From NCBI GenBank assembly GCA_019915135.1, contig JAHLMK010000004.1:2542001-2606000 (forward strand): a stretch of 64,000 nucleotides of DNA, in the 5' to 3' direction. The notes under the pieces are model-generated. The model did no database searches and had not been told where the DNA came from. It saw nothing but the letters and a program-made list of their open reading frames with translations. Of this stretch, positions 28,787 through 40,689 are shown piece by piece. The first letter of the stretch is position 1; every line of letters starts with the position of its first letter. This stretch comes from Strobilurus pachycystidiatus (lineage: Eukaryota; Basidiomycota; Agaricomycetes; Agaricales; Physalacriaceae). The position numbers and the translations under genes are program-made.

Positions 28787-30467
28787 CTACTTCTTTTGAA
28801 AGGGATACAACACGCTCAAGAAGCGTCTTGCTAACGATCTAGTGACTCTAGCGAACCCTGTTCGATTGGTGTTGATCAGGCGTTCCCATACTCGAACAAA
28901 CACCGTACCTTTCGAATACAGTGTGGCAGGCTCCTTGACAGTACTTCTGCCGTCCTCCACTGGCACTGAAACTAGGCTGCGACCAGTCCATCCCAGAGCT
29001 GATAGGCAGTCCTTTGAAGTAGTGGTGTCGTTGTCAAGAGTGTCCGTAGTAATTGTGGTTGGAGCGGACAACATCGATGGCGATTCGACGGAAGACAGCG
29101 GGCTGGACATCGTCCCGCCAACATGAGCTATAGAGACCTTGTTTTGTTCATCGGAGTCACTAGAAGCAATGAGCGATGACGAGACGGGTATGTTCAGTAA
29201 TGCTGGAGGGCCGGCGGGTCAGAAGGATGTAGTGTCAGAAGAAGAGTGAAACGGACCATTATCAGACTCGAATGTCGATGTCGGCGTAGTGGCACCAATA
29301 ATGCATGACGCATGCGTCATTTTCGGAAGAGACGTCGCTGAGTTCAGCTCATGTTGCAAGCGAGCGTCAAGCTCTGCGTCCATCTGTGCCGCCTCTTGTA
29401 TCTTCTTCTTTACCCTGATATTGTGCTCCTCTTCCAAGCTGCAGAGATATTGGCACAAACAAGCTCGAGCCCAAAGCAAGCAGCTCACCGACTCAGAACG
29501 TTCACTTCTTCAATAAATTCCCAAGGATTCCCAATCTCTTCCGCCGAGATATTCTCAATGTTGATCGAGAATGTGACGAAGGGCACATTGGCATACTGGT
29601 GCAAAGTGTCGTACAAGTCTTTCATCTCTTCTGCCAAGGGATGGCTGAGTCTTGAGAGGCGGTCACTATCATCGGGAGGGTCGTCCACGTCAGCCATAAG
29701 GTCGACGGCTGGGGCATCAGAGTCAGAATTCGATGAGAGGTCGTCATCAGAGCTGCATGAGGACAGGTCATCGTCGTCGAGATCGATTTCGTCAGTGTTT
29801 TCGGGCTCCTGAAGGAGCAGGTTCAGAGGCAGCCGTTTGTACGGATCGACGAAACGCCGCAAACGCCTCCTGCGTGTTGAAGAGGGGAATTTTCGCTTTT
29901 GGCGCCTCTGTGCGCGGGTCGCCGCCAGATACCTGTCGCTCTCCACTCTCTAGTAGCTTCTTCCATCTGTCGTCATACATCGCTTGCACGTTCAGCTTGC
30001 CAACATCGAGAAGTTGAAACTTTCCCCGAGTTCGCTTGTCGGGAATGGTGTACTTCGTCTGGACACGCAGCGTTGTCAGAGACGGATGAAAGCAGTTTGG
30101 CCATGGAAGTGGAGGATCAGGTGTTAGTGGAGGTCGATTGAGAGGATGGGTGGTGTCGGGACCAACTGCGAGGGACATCTCGGGAAGCTCGAACTCGTTG
30201 AGGCCTGTAACCATTCCCCGGCTAGATAATGGAGAGACAGAGAAGATGAAAGGTACCCCAGGACGCGGTACACTCCACCACTTCTTCGAGTTTAGCGCAC
30301 ACACTAGAAAACAAGAACAAAGGTCGTACGTAGGATGTACACGCCACATATTTCTTTGGTCGGATCGTCCGGCAAGCCTCGAGTGCTTCAGGGTCGTTGA
30401 GTCGCTCTAGACTGGCTTGGCAATCGAGCTGGAAGACCACATATTCACCGTATCGCGGAAGAGTCAT
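28787..30467 (-). CDS. unrecognised paralogue family, member A (about 467 aa)
   Basis: Exons 30467-30330, 30280-29933, 29808-29489, 29438-29257 and 29202-28787 join in phase. The fourth intron (54 bp, GTCCGT..CCAG) is a multiple of three and removes an in-frame TGA at 29221-29219; unspliced, the protein would end at 341 residues. It shares with B and C a start block (PRYGEYVVFQLD, PKKYVAC), a Pro-rich block (LPEMSLAVGPDTTHP, PPLPWPNCFHPSL) and a hinge (NISAEEIGNPWEFIEEVN) that precedes a charged coiled coil (EEEHNIRVKKKIQEA). An acidic Ser/Asp tract sits before the hinge. No signal peptide or membrane segment. Function unknown. It is divergent from member B. Confidence 0.72.
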
Positions 30468-31355
30468 GACAGATGTCGAGTGACTGTGAATGTATGGGAG
30501 ACGGAGACACCAGGCGGTATATATGAAGGTTGAACAAGGTTGTGCCAATCAGGAATGTCCGCGAATGAATGGTGCCATCTTCTATTGTTGTCCTTGACCC
30601 ACAAGGCACCGCAACGAACAATTGAAGGTCACAGAGAGGAAGATCGTGTGGCCAGGGCAGATGCTATCAGTCAACGAACTGACATAGATAAGATCCGGTG
30701 CACATCCGGTGTCAGAAGCCACGAAGTCAAAGTAGGCCAGGAGGCGAGGACAGCCAAGCCACAGGACGGAAACTCGCCCAAATTGCCCAGTAAACGTGCA
30801 ATGCGACAGAGCATACTGTAGAGTCGACTTGGACGCTGAGGCAAAGAAGTGGATGAGAGTCAGAGCTAAGCGGGCAAGGCTAATGCCGTTCCGCGGACCC
30901 CGGTCCGACTGTCCTTGGTCACCGACTTCCATGTCGATACCTTTGTCTTCTTTGCCACCACCCACACGCGCTTCGTAGCGCTCTCAACTCGGCATCTGGC
31001 TGGAGATATTTGGCGTGAATTGTGCACTCACTGTCGGCGGTGCGCAATCGTCTCAACCCGCAATTTTGCGCCTACTGACGATTTTTGTCCCCCCCACAGA
31101 ATCTCACACGGGCGACGAGAAACGAGCACATATCGCCGACCAATCCAGTCTACAAGCCACGACGCTCTTTTTAACGTTTCTCTACATCGCCATATTGTCT
31201 CGCCCGCGGATCCATGATGTATGATTCCCATTCAGAACAACAACGAAACGTATGTCAAGCACAATAATCACCCCTCATCCCTTCTATTGACACGCCTGAA
31301 GATGCGAAACCTACGGCCAGACCCCATACTTTCCTTGACACAACCCTCCACGAAC
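30468..31355. other. shared 0.9-kb spacer between divergent paralogues A and B
   Basis: Short ORFs only. It presumably holds the two promoters; no distinct TATA pair or repeat was identified. Confidence 0.5.
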
Positions 31356-32717
31356 ATGTCGATACCCCAACCCGGCGACTACCTCGTCGTCCAACTCGAC
31401 TCCACCGCCACGCTCGCGTCGTTTAACGCCACAGCTTTCCATCCCAAGAAATACGTCGCGTGCATGACTTCCGTACGCGCTCCCGTATCTCTTCGCTCAC
31501 TCGTACTCATAAAATCCTATCCATCTACACAGTGGCGCTCAATCCCCATCCCCAACCGTCCCTTGACGTTCTCCATCGCCCTGCTCTCCGTGAAAGGATC
31601 AGTATCCGGCCCACAGGACTGTAATCTGCCAGAGATGCTTGTCCCCGTCTCCGCTACACCGCCATCACTCCCCCTCGAGACCGACATACCCGCAGCAAGT
31701 CCATCACACAACTGCAGGGAATCGCTGACCTGTGCTCCGCCCCTTCCCTGGGAGAACTACAACTGCGCTCACCCCACACTCGCCACTCTAACAGTCCAAG
31801 CCCCATCATCGTTGCAAGAAGGACAAGCGAAATACCGCCTCGAGCAGCCGGGAGCGCTGAACATGTATGCGATGAGGGATAAACGGCGCCAGAAGATGCT
31901 GGAGATGGGTATCGAGGATGGCGGTCATCTCACGGACGACGCCGTGGACGGTTCGTATTCGCCCTATTCCAATTCCGAGAGCGACTCGGAGTTGGATAGC
32001 GAGACCACTGCTACGCCCCCGGTCTCTGAAGACGACCACGATCCGTGCAGCGCTCGTACCAGCTTCGAGGAGCGTGGTCCTTTCGTGACATTCTCATTTG
32101 ACTTGGACGCCGTTTCCCCAGACGAGATTGGGAATCCGTGGGACTTCATCGAGGAAGTGAACGCGCTTAGGCGGTATGTGCTTTGACATTTTAGCTGTAG
32201 TTGATCCTGACATTTGCTTAGGCTTGAAGATGAGCACCGAGCGCACAAACATGAGATTCATCTGCCCGAAGACGAGCCTGAGACTGATACGGAATCAACG
32301 ATATACCCCATCCACGAACTCTCGACATCGTCGGATTCGTCCCTTCAATTATACCCAACCGCATCGCCAGGAGACGACTCAACGCGATTGACATTATACC
32401 CCAATAACGCAGCCTCATCCTCGTCCCACCAAATCCAGTTATACCCCAATTCACCTTCTGATCCTATACCCCCCAACAACCCTGTCTTGTCTTCATCTCC
32501 GCCACCTCTTGACCCCGAAGACGAAGAGGCGCAGCTTCTCGAAGAGTATGTTGTCTTTGTGCTCTTCCTATATGTGCATTGCTAACTGACAGTCAGACTG
32601 GAACGCAGCCTTGACCCGGAATCGAAAGACCTCATCATGCGGCTGATTACCGTGCAGCTGAATAGTCAGCGGTGGCCTTCGTTTGCGAGTGCGTCTCTTG
32701 CGATGGAGAGCCGATGA
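31356..32717 (+). CDS. unrecognised paralogue family, member B (about 400 aa)
   Basis: Exons 31356-31472, 31533-32173, 32222-32545 and 32597-32717 join in phase. The first intron (60 bp, GTACGC..CACAG) has no stop and is a multiple of three, but it sits at the same place (after the YVAC block) as the first introns of A and C, so it is taken as an intron. Shared blocks: PGDYLVVQLD, PKKYVAC, LPEMLVPV, PPLPWENYNCAHPTLATL and SPDEIGNPWDFIEEVNALRR, followed by a charged helix. The C-terminal part differs from A and C: three LYPN/LYPT motifs, a Pro/Asp-rich stretch and a short helical end. Function unknown. Confidence 0.75.
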
Positions 32718-34484
32718 ATTTTTGAGGTGTGAGTATGTCGTTTGGTGTCAATCGCGTCTTTCGTATTCATTTATGACGATCATCGTAGGAGGACCCCAAT
32801 CGATCGCTTGAAGGTTTCAAATGCAAACTGTAATTGTATCCCGGGGCCGACCTCGAGCTTTCTATTGTTGTACATGCATGTGTGTGTCTTGTACTGGTGT
32901 ATGTGCGTACATTTGCGTTTGCCGCCGTTTATGTCGCGGCCATGCCATGCCATCTACGCTCGAGCAGTACAAGTACCTTCTTACGTCGCTCGCCAGGCGG
33001 AGACAGATTCGAAAAGATGATTATTCTTGGACATACTTTTATAACGATTTCATTAATTCTGGCTACATGACATACATACCTACTGTACGTTATAATTCCA
33101 CAAGTTCGTGCTCAAATCGAGTGAGTTCAAAAGGCCACCTCAGGGAAACGGGACAGGTCCACATCCATACGTCCTCTTCAAATTCTGGAAAACAGACCTC
33201 GGGCAAGTGCCGAAGGACAGTAGCTCGTTCGATGTCTACGACATCAACGGAATGCACGCGAACCCGCCTACGTGGTACCAAGCCACGGAACTTCCCTAAA
33301 CCGAAGCCGACATATACGTTTTGTTGAGGCGGATATGCAAGCCATGGCTGCGAATATGAGCGCGGTTCGCGATCCGATGAGGAGAGAGGTGTATGAGGTC
33401 GGAGATCGTGGAGCTGAGGCCCTCGTTCGACGACAGCGCGTTCGGTGTGAATGAAGGTGGGTCGGGGGATGTTATTATCAGGTACCGAACGATATACCAC
33501 GCATCACGAGTTGGCCGTCTGGCTCGTCATGGACGGCAGGGCATGGAAGATTGAGGGATCTATTCCAGGAGGAGACAGACGCATGGCAACTACGCTCATG
33601 GACAGGGCGGGGCGCGGATGGCAAATCTTGCGCAAGATAGGCTTTCCTAGAGCATGTGAAAGAGGAGGGAGGCGGTACATTCTTGATTGCTGCTGGAAGT
33701 ACGTCGATTCATCTTTCTCATGAGAGAAGTTTTCCGATGTTTTCGTACCGTTGCAGTTTGAATGCAAAAGGACGAGGCGAAGGGAGTCGTGGTAGAAAGC
33801 AAAGAGCGAAAGCGGCAAGGAAGGTTTGGCTCTACCCCTGTCTTCGGCCCTTTCTAGTTGACCTCCATGTAGTCAACGCTTTTGACGTCAATTACGCCTC
33901 TTTTTCCATTCTCCTGCGACGACGCACAGACCGTGTACGAATCTAACTTCCGCATCGCACTTAATGGAAAGAACACACATCCGGGAAACATGACCAGACC
34001 TAACCAGATACGCCGCCGCTGGGAGGATATCTTTGTCGGTGACCTCTGATAGACTACTGAATAGCTGTTCGACGCATATGTTTCTCCCATTGCGCGTCTC
34101 TGCCTTCGCACTTGTCCGTGCGCAACCATTTACATTCTGGAAGAAGGCGACTACTAGGCGGCGGGCCTCCCAGAATTATCAATAGGTGCGTCGCGTCCAA
34201 ATGTTCTCCAGTACATCTCTCTCTGAGTATCCTTGGATTCTGGACCACATCCGGGATCTAGAAACACGTCCTTGACGACCCTCGCCGCGCCTCTTAACCA
34301 TCCATTCATACTGTTGCGCGCCCTACCCTGCTTAGTACTTACTGCTCTCCGGTCTCTTGAGCAGCAATACCATTCAATCGTGATTCATTCATTACAGCTT
34401 CCGGCTCACATGCTCGCAGAAATCTATAAACAATCTATGATTATCTAACTTCTTCGGTACCACCGTCAATTCACGCTGTCAGAT
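32718..34484. other. 1.8-kb region without a supported gene
   Basis: Several ORFs of 60-136 codons overlap on both strands (for example 33090-33500 minus and 33108-33299 plus). None shows a motif, and they cannot be joined convincingly. Confidence 0.4.
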
Positions 34485-37400
34485 ATGTCAGCGCCCGCTA
34501 AGAGCTGGTGCCCTGAACTTCTGTGTAAGTCGCCCACCCTTACCTGTGCCCACCATGGAGATGAGGTGCGTCACTGTTTCGCTATCAGCATGAAGACTCA
34601 CCGAAACTCAGCTCTGAAATCACCATCTCTGGTCGGTCGACGCTCCTTCCACTGCATAGTTTCCATGCTGACTGATCGAGATATGTAGATATCACACTCG
34701 AAATAATCGACGATGATCTGGTCACCGTGCCGCCTCGTGCAAAGCTGAGCGTTGTATTCGTGCACCAGGACACTACGCTGCTCGAGTGCCGGGGGTTGGG
34801 TCGTGATATACATGGCCGGTGGAACGTCAAACAATTGCGACCGATGATTGGCCCAAATCCACAGGACTATAACAATATTAAGCAGGTATCGAGCTTGGCA
34901 GTGTGCGTATAACTCCTCATTTCTCTCAGTAAACGAAGCTAAATCCGCTACATACCAGTCCACCCTCAGACGTTCTCATAATCAATATCATCCTGGAAGG
35001 CTCCAACGAAAAACTGGGATCGGCGTACGTTGATCTCGAGGATCTGTTCGATGATCTCAGAGCGCGCTCTACAAAAAGTCAATTTGAGTACATTCACTTC
35101 TACGACCATCGCTCAAGCGGATATAGAATGCACCTATGAAATCTTCAAAGAGTCAGATGTCTTTCCTGACATGAAGATCGACCTATTAGCGACGACTGTG
35201 AAGCTTCCCGACTCGCTATCAAAGACGCCTCCTTGGGACATGCCTGCCTTCCGTGCGTATAAGTATTCTATCGCATAATCACTATCGTGCTCACGATTGC
35301 GCAGTGCAGACAGCCTCACTTGAGACGCAAATCATTATAGAGGCATTGGAGGAAAGCCTCCGAGACAATATCACCAGAGCTATCAACCTTCGTTCGGTCA
35401 TCATGGAGCTCCCAATACGAACCCGAATCGCAGCTTTCCTCCACTGTGCCGAAATCCTGCATTTCGCCGTCGATCCAACCTCCACGACAGACACCGATCT
35501 GGAAATGTATTCAACCTCTCGAGTCTTCTATTCAGACCTTGCAGGTGGCATCGGAGATCTAAGCGTCTCCGAGCAGCATCTCTTCCTCGATTCACTCATG
35601 CAACTCCCCTCCACAAATCCAACCAAGCTAGTCCGGATGCAGGCTTGGGCACAGTTCCTCATCATCCGCTATGGCATCTCGAAGACGAATTTCAAAGACA
35701 TCGATACCGCCATCTCCGTCCTCGAAACCGTCGAGCGTGAACAATCCGATGCCAGTTCGACACACGTCGTCGACCGATTCCATCTATACGTGCACTTTCT
35801 CACTGCGTACGGCCTGCGCGCTCAGTACACTATGCAGATAGACCACGCAGACGAGTCAATCTCCATGGTCGGGAAAGCCATAGCGGTACCCGTGCCTTGG
35901 GCCATCCTCCGACTCGAGGGGTCAGCTGTAGTAAGAAAATTCTCGTCCGCCGTCACCGCCCGCTTCCAGAGATCACACGACAAGCGGGATTTGGATGGGA
36001 TGATCAAGTGGCTTGACCGTATCCTGAGTATGGCACCCGTTGACGATCCGGCGCGCTCTGTCTTTTCAACAGTGCGCGCGGATCTGCTTGAAACACGAGA
36101 CGGTCTTCTTCCAGAAGCGGACAGTCTGTCTGATACGGTCAGGCTTGAGGAGCACAGGCTCGAAGAACGCGAACGTGACGATTCCGTCGATGTCATGTTC
36201 ATACCAGAATCTACGTTCAACCTCGTCTGGCTTCTTTGGGCCAGAGCTCTCCAGTCCGTGAGGGCTGGGGACACACACTCCGCTCGGAGAGACATGGATA
36301 AGGGTATAGGACTGGCGAGGAATTTCATAGATGACAATCCTGACTCCCGCTCGTGGCTCCTGGGCTTCAGAATAGTCCTTGCATATACTCTAAAGATCCG
36401 CCATGCAGCATTCGGCGACATGACGGACCTCGACGAGGCGATTGCAATCATGTCACCCAACAACGCGGAAGACTTCGAGAAGCCCTGGCTCATAGGCGGC
36501 AGCTGGAGGCTGTACTTGCAGCGTTACATTCACGGCGGGTTTCTCCCAAAGGATCGCAAGGCCGCCTTGGAGTGTCTGTCTCAGGCCTCCTGGTCTGAGG
36601 GCGTCAGCCCCATGCAGAGATTCTTCTTTGCGACGGAATGGTACAACTGGGATGATTACATTATCGACCCAGCGTCGGGTATAGTCTTAAAAGACATCGT
36701 TCCACCTTGGTTGGCGCCAACAGACGGAGATGCGGTACGCATGGCCGGTCTGCGGGCAGCGATGGCAATCCTACCCAGCGTGACATGGCTCGGTATGGCG
36801 TTGCACGACCGGCATAACCTGCTCACCACCAATCAAAACATCTTTGCCAGGCACAATCCGTCGGTGGTACACCCTCGAGACGGACGTGCTCTGAGGATCG
36901 CGGACTATCCTAGCAGGGCGGCAGCGTTTGCCATATCGCAAGGCGAGCTCAAAACGGCCCTGGAGTGGCTTGAGCAGGGCCGGTCTATTATATGGGAGCA
37001 GCTTCTCCAGCTCCGTACGCCGTTGGATGATCTTGAACGAGTCGACTCCAAGCTTGCGGCGAGGATGTCGAGTATTAGCAGCGACATGATGCGCTCTAGT
37101 GCACAGAATCACTTCTGGATGCCGGCAGGAGGGCCAGGTACAAATGGATCTGGACAGCCGGACATGGTCCCATCGGAGGCTGAAGCCCGGAAGCACCGCA
37201 AGCTTGCCGTTGACTGGGACTCTTGTGTTACTGAGGCGCGTCGCTTGCGTGGCTTTGAGAAGTTTCTCCTCCCAAAGGATTTCGAGTACCTGGCTCGCGC
37301 AGCGAGTGAGGATATCGTTGTTGTTGTCAATGTGGATGATAATGGATGTGATGCACTGGTCCTCTTACCACCAACAGAGGACAACGCTGCGAAGGACGTT

Positions 37401-38561
37401 CTCCATGTTCCTCTTTCTGGAATCTCTCTCTCTGATATTGCAAGAATGCATGAGATCCTAGTCTCGTCGACCAAGGAGGACTATAGTGTTAGGGCTTTGG
37501 CTCGAAAGCGAGGAGCTGTCTTGGCACCGTTCTACGACGACGACGACGAGCCAGTCGACATCGAGGAGAATTTCTCAAACATTCTAGATACCCTATGGTA
37601 TGAGGTTGTCCAACCTATCTTATCATGTATCATGTCGTATCGTCCGCTCTCCGTCAACGTAAGTTTGCATCTTGATCCTCCAGTTTCATACCAATCTGAT
37701 AACCCGAAGTGCATCCCGGACAAGCCAAAAGCACATGTTCGCTGGTGTCTTTCCGGGCAACTCGCATTTCTACCGCTTCATGCCGCTGGCGATTACAGTG
37801 AATCGGAGATCGGCCATAAGGTGTACGACTTTGTTGTCTCTTCATACATCCCAACCCTCAATTCGATCATACACGCACCTTCAGAGGCAAGGAAACCTGA
37901 AGCGACGCCACAACCGCCCGAAGCTGAATCGAAGCCAAAAACAATCAAAGTTCTCGCTGTCGCGTGTGCTAAAGCCGAGGGTCAACTCCCTATCTTTGGA
38001 GTTGAGGTCGAAATGACCCGCCTGAAGAACCACGCGACCTCTTCTCCTTCCACTGATTTCGTCGCGTTCTCAGACCGACACGCGACCGCCGATCAGGTTC
38101 TCGAAGAGATGAAAAGTGCATCTTGGGTTCACTTCGCGTGCCACGGTGTTCAGGACGTGAATAGTCCCGCAGACAGTGCTCTTCTCCTTGCAAACGGTAC
38201 CCGTCTGAAGCTGTCAGACATTGCGGCTGTCAATCTTCCTAGCGCGGAGCTCGTATTCCTCTCTGCGTGCCAAACAGCGACAGGCTACACCAAGCTTCCG
38301 TCTGAATCCGTTCATCTGGCGGCGGGGATGTTGTTGGCTGGGTATCGCAGTGTTATTGCGACGATGTGGTCTATCCAGGACAGATATGCGCCCCGGGTTG
38401 CAGATGATGTTTATGGGCATCTCCTGAGGAAGGATAAGAAGGGAGAACCTGACTACAAAGAGTCTGCATTGGCGTTGCATCTCGCCGTCGAGCGTCTTCG
38501 GGCAGATATAGGGGACACAGCTTTCTTATTATGGGTTCCGTACATACATATTGGGTCGTGA
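34485..38561 (+). CDS. TPR/CHAT-domain protein (about 1.2 k residues)
   Basis: CHAT domains are caspase/separase-like Cys proteases or their relatives. The main coding block is 35305-38561, less an in-frame 51-bp intron at 37659-37709 (GTAAGT). Its first half is helical TPR-like (MQAWAQFLIIRYGISKTNF and ALEWLEQGRSIIWEQLLQLR resemble known fungal TPR-CHAT proteins). The CHAT domain has the His motif WVHFACHG and the Cys motif VFLSACQTA, so both dyad residues are present. Upstream exons (34485-34524, a part near 34690-34880, then to 35252) encode a possible C2-like beta domain (ITLEIIDDDL, NIILEGSNEKLG); their exact joins are unresolved apart from the last intron, 35253-35304. Such genes are numerous in agaricomycetes; the substrate is unknown. 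Confidence 0.85.
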
Positions 38562-39138
38562 ATATCATTTTATCGCCTCCTCGAGATTCTATCAATCGGA
38601 TCACTGCCGTTCATCAGCAATCGTCCTTCCGGGACAAAACTCGCGTCAGGTTTGGAAGCGGACCTGGCAAACCCGTCGAGCTCGCAACCACAAGCTCATT
38701 ATTGCGGCTTGTAGGTAGCTCAAAGCTGATTACATATCGGCTCCTGCACGAAGGGAGTGCTCGGCAAAGTCTGAACTCTGCTGTGATTTTGGGCCGCCTG
38801 CAGGCTGGCTGCCGGTCATGGTTTGTTACTCATTGAATGAGTGAGTTTCTTGAGATCCTCAGAAATGGACGCGCGGAGCATTGATTATGATTCTGAGAGA
38901 GCCGAGATACTACGCCCGTTGTGGTTTAGTGACAAGCGTATGTGAGACCCGACAACTGTGGCCCTGTGGGTGACCCACAGTCAGAACTAGGCAGAGAGAA
39001 TGACTGTCGGACGGGCAGCTATTTCCAATGTGTCGCAAAGGTTAACCCAAATGCGACTTATGGACAATCGTGTCACGCCCGTCTCAGATGCACCAACAGA
39101 AAGGTGTCGCGTGGATGACCTCAGGTGGGCTAAAAAGT
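38562..39138. other. intergenic, no gene seen
   Basis: Short ORFs without motifs; this leads into the 46-bp tandem repeat. Confidence 0.5.
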
Positions 39139-39335
39139 CTCAGTGACACGGCCTAGTCATGGCACAGATGATGCTTATGGAACTCTCAGTGACACGGCCT
39201 AGCTATGGCACAGATGATAATCATAGAATTCTCAGTGACATGGCCTAGTCAGGGAACAAATGATTATAGAATTCTCAGTGACACGGCCTAGTCAGGGAAC
39301 AAATGATTATAGAAGTCCCAGTGACACGGCTTAGT
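39139..39335. repeat. tandem repeat, about 46-bp unit, four to five copies
   Basis: Each unit starts CTCAGTGACACGGCCTAG and continues with TCAKGGMACARATGAT and a variable ATAGAATT tail. The last copy is degenerate (CCCAGTGACACGGCTTAG). The copies abut without unique spacers, so this is not a CRISPR-type array. Confidence 0.8.
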
Positions 39336-39572
39336 ATTGGAGTGAGTAAGTGTACACAAAAACTGCCTGACTGCGTCTACACAGCAATGACATGTATGAG
39401 GATCAAGAGCCTTCCGGAGGGTGACCTCCGATTAGGTGCGAATTGGACGACGTCCAAGTCTGTTGAGTTCAAAACGGGCTGGGAAGACTGAGAGAGACGC
39501 AGCTTTGAAATTTTCATGGTGCCGGTTAGGACAAAGTCAAATTTTCCTTCGCTCTGGGATGTGATCACTTCT

Positions 39573-39846
39573 TTCGTCGCATTCATCTCCATCTTGCCGT
39601 TATGCGATAGAGAGTAAAGGCGAAGCTAGGCAACGGTGCACGCAGGACCTGATCGATCAAAACTTTAACTCCAGCTCATCTCGCGGCAACACTACTTTTG
39701 TCTTCGTCGCATTCATCTCCATCTTGCCGTTATGCGATCGAGAGTAAAGGCGAAGCTAGGCAACGGTGTACGCAGGACCTGATCGATCAAAACTTTTGAA
39801 AACTTTTGATCGATCAGGTCCTGCGTACACCGTCGCCTTTACTCTG
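39573..39846. repeat. 93-bp direct repeat followed by a long perfect hairpin
   Basis: Two copies of a 93-bp unit (from 39573 and from 39707) run TCGTCGCATTCATCTCC to GATCGATCAAAACTT. The second is followed at once by an inverted partial copy. The hairpin arms (CGGTGTACGCAGGACCTGAT and onward, 29 bases) match perfectly around an 11-base loop (about 39767-39835). It lies about 75 bases upstream of the next ATG. Confidence 0.8.
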
Positions 39847-39864
39847 GACTGGACGGCTGTAAGG

Positions 39865-39873
39865 ACATATAAA
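39865..39873 (+). promoter_or_regulatory. TATA-like box of the 39911 gene
   Basis: ACATATAAAG sits about 40 bases before ATG 39911. An ATG at 39884 would fall within about 15 bases of the box, so 39911 is the better start. Confidence 0.4.
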
Positions 39874-39910
39874 GAATGTCGGAATGTCCCCTCCCCAGCC
39901 TTATAGTGTC

Positions 39911-40491
39911 ATGGCTCAATCTTTCAAGCAGGAAATTATTGCCTTCATTCTCGGCGTAGCCCTCTCCAATCCGCTATCTCCCTTTTCCTTGCTCGTATAC
40001 GCAGGCATCTTCTTACGCGTGACTGTCGTACCGGCCGTATGGCCCGCGTTCATTCTCGCCAGAGCCCGCGATGTGCTGTCGCAAACACGGAACAAGCTTG
40101 AAACCAAGTTCAACGCCGGTCGGGAGAGTGTAGCTACTCTCCGTGTTTGTGTGCATGGACTCGAGCGACTGGAAGTGTATGTGCTGATTGCGGTCTAAAA
40201 TTCATCTGCTGATTTAACGCGTCCGTCCAGTATCCAAGATCGCGTCCATGAGCTAGAGACCCATCATCGCCAAAACCTGTGCTTCACTGGTATCTTCACA
40301 TATGCGCGGGGTGCAATCAAGCTCTACACGAAATCCAAGGCATGTTTACGCGAAGTTAGGATCTTGGAAGCCGAGCTCACTGACCAGGTATGCCCGCCAT
40401 GAACGTTGACGGTAAAGTGATATAGTGAAACCTTTTACAGCTTCGAAGTCGTGATCCACCTCTACCCAGCCCGCCCGCTACCAGTGTCTGA
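39911..40491 (+). CDS. small membrane/coiled-coil protein (157 aa)
   Basis: Exons 39911-40176, 40231-40387 and 40441-40491 join in phase; introns are 54 and 53 bp (GTATGT, GTATGC donors). The N-terminus carries a hydrophobic segment (LLVYAGIFLRVTVVPAVWPAFIL, residues about 25-48) preceded by FILGVALSNPL. Then come amphipathic coiled-coil-like helices (DVLSQTRNKLETKFNAGRES, VHELETHHRQN, ACLREVRILEAELTDQ). I do not recognise the family. A perfect 29-bp hairpin lies just upstream of its TATA-like box. Confidence 0.65.
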
Positions 40492-40689
40492 CCAGTTTTT
40501 CCGTGCCCCTCGTCGTCGTGTTATCCACCGCTGCTGTGTCGCTGTCTCATTCCGCCTTTTCACGCGTCTTCTTTCCTATGTTCTCTTTCCGAACTACCTA
40601 TGTTTGACAGTCGGATACATTGCTACTTATGTACTTACTTAACCTGTGTTTGTAACGTGTATTTTTTCATTTGGGCGGAATCTCAAGTC

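Noticed and set aside
33090..33500. 136-codon minus ORF near 33 kb
   Set aside because: Overlaps equally long plus-strand ORFs, no motif, no splice partner; not supported as a gene.
34485..38561. NLR-type immune receptor
   Set aside because: TPR-like and CHAT parts are visible, but no NACHT or NB-ARC nucleotide-binding module lies between them.
39139..39335. CRISPR-like array
   Set aside because: The repeats abut with no unique spacers, and the host is a eukaryote; it is a minisatellite.
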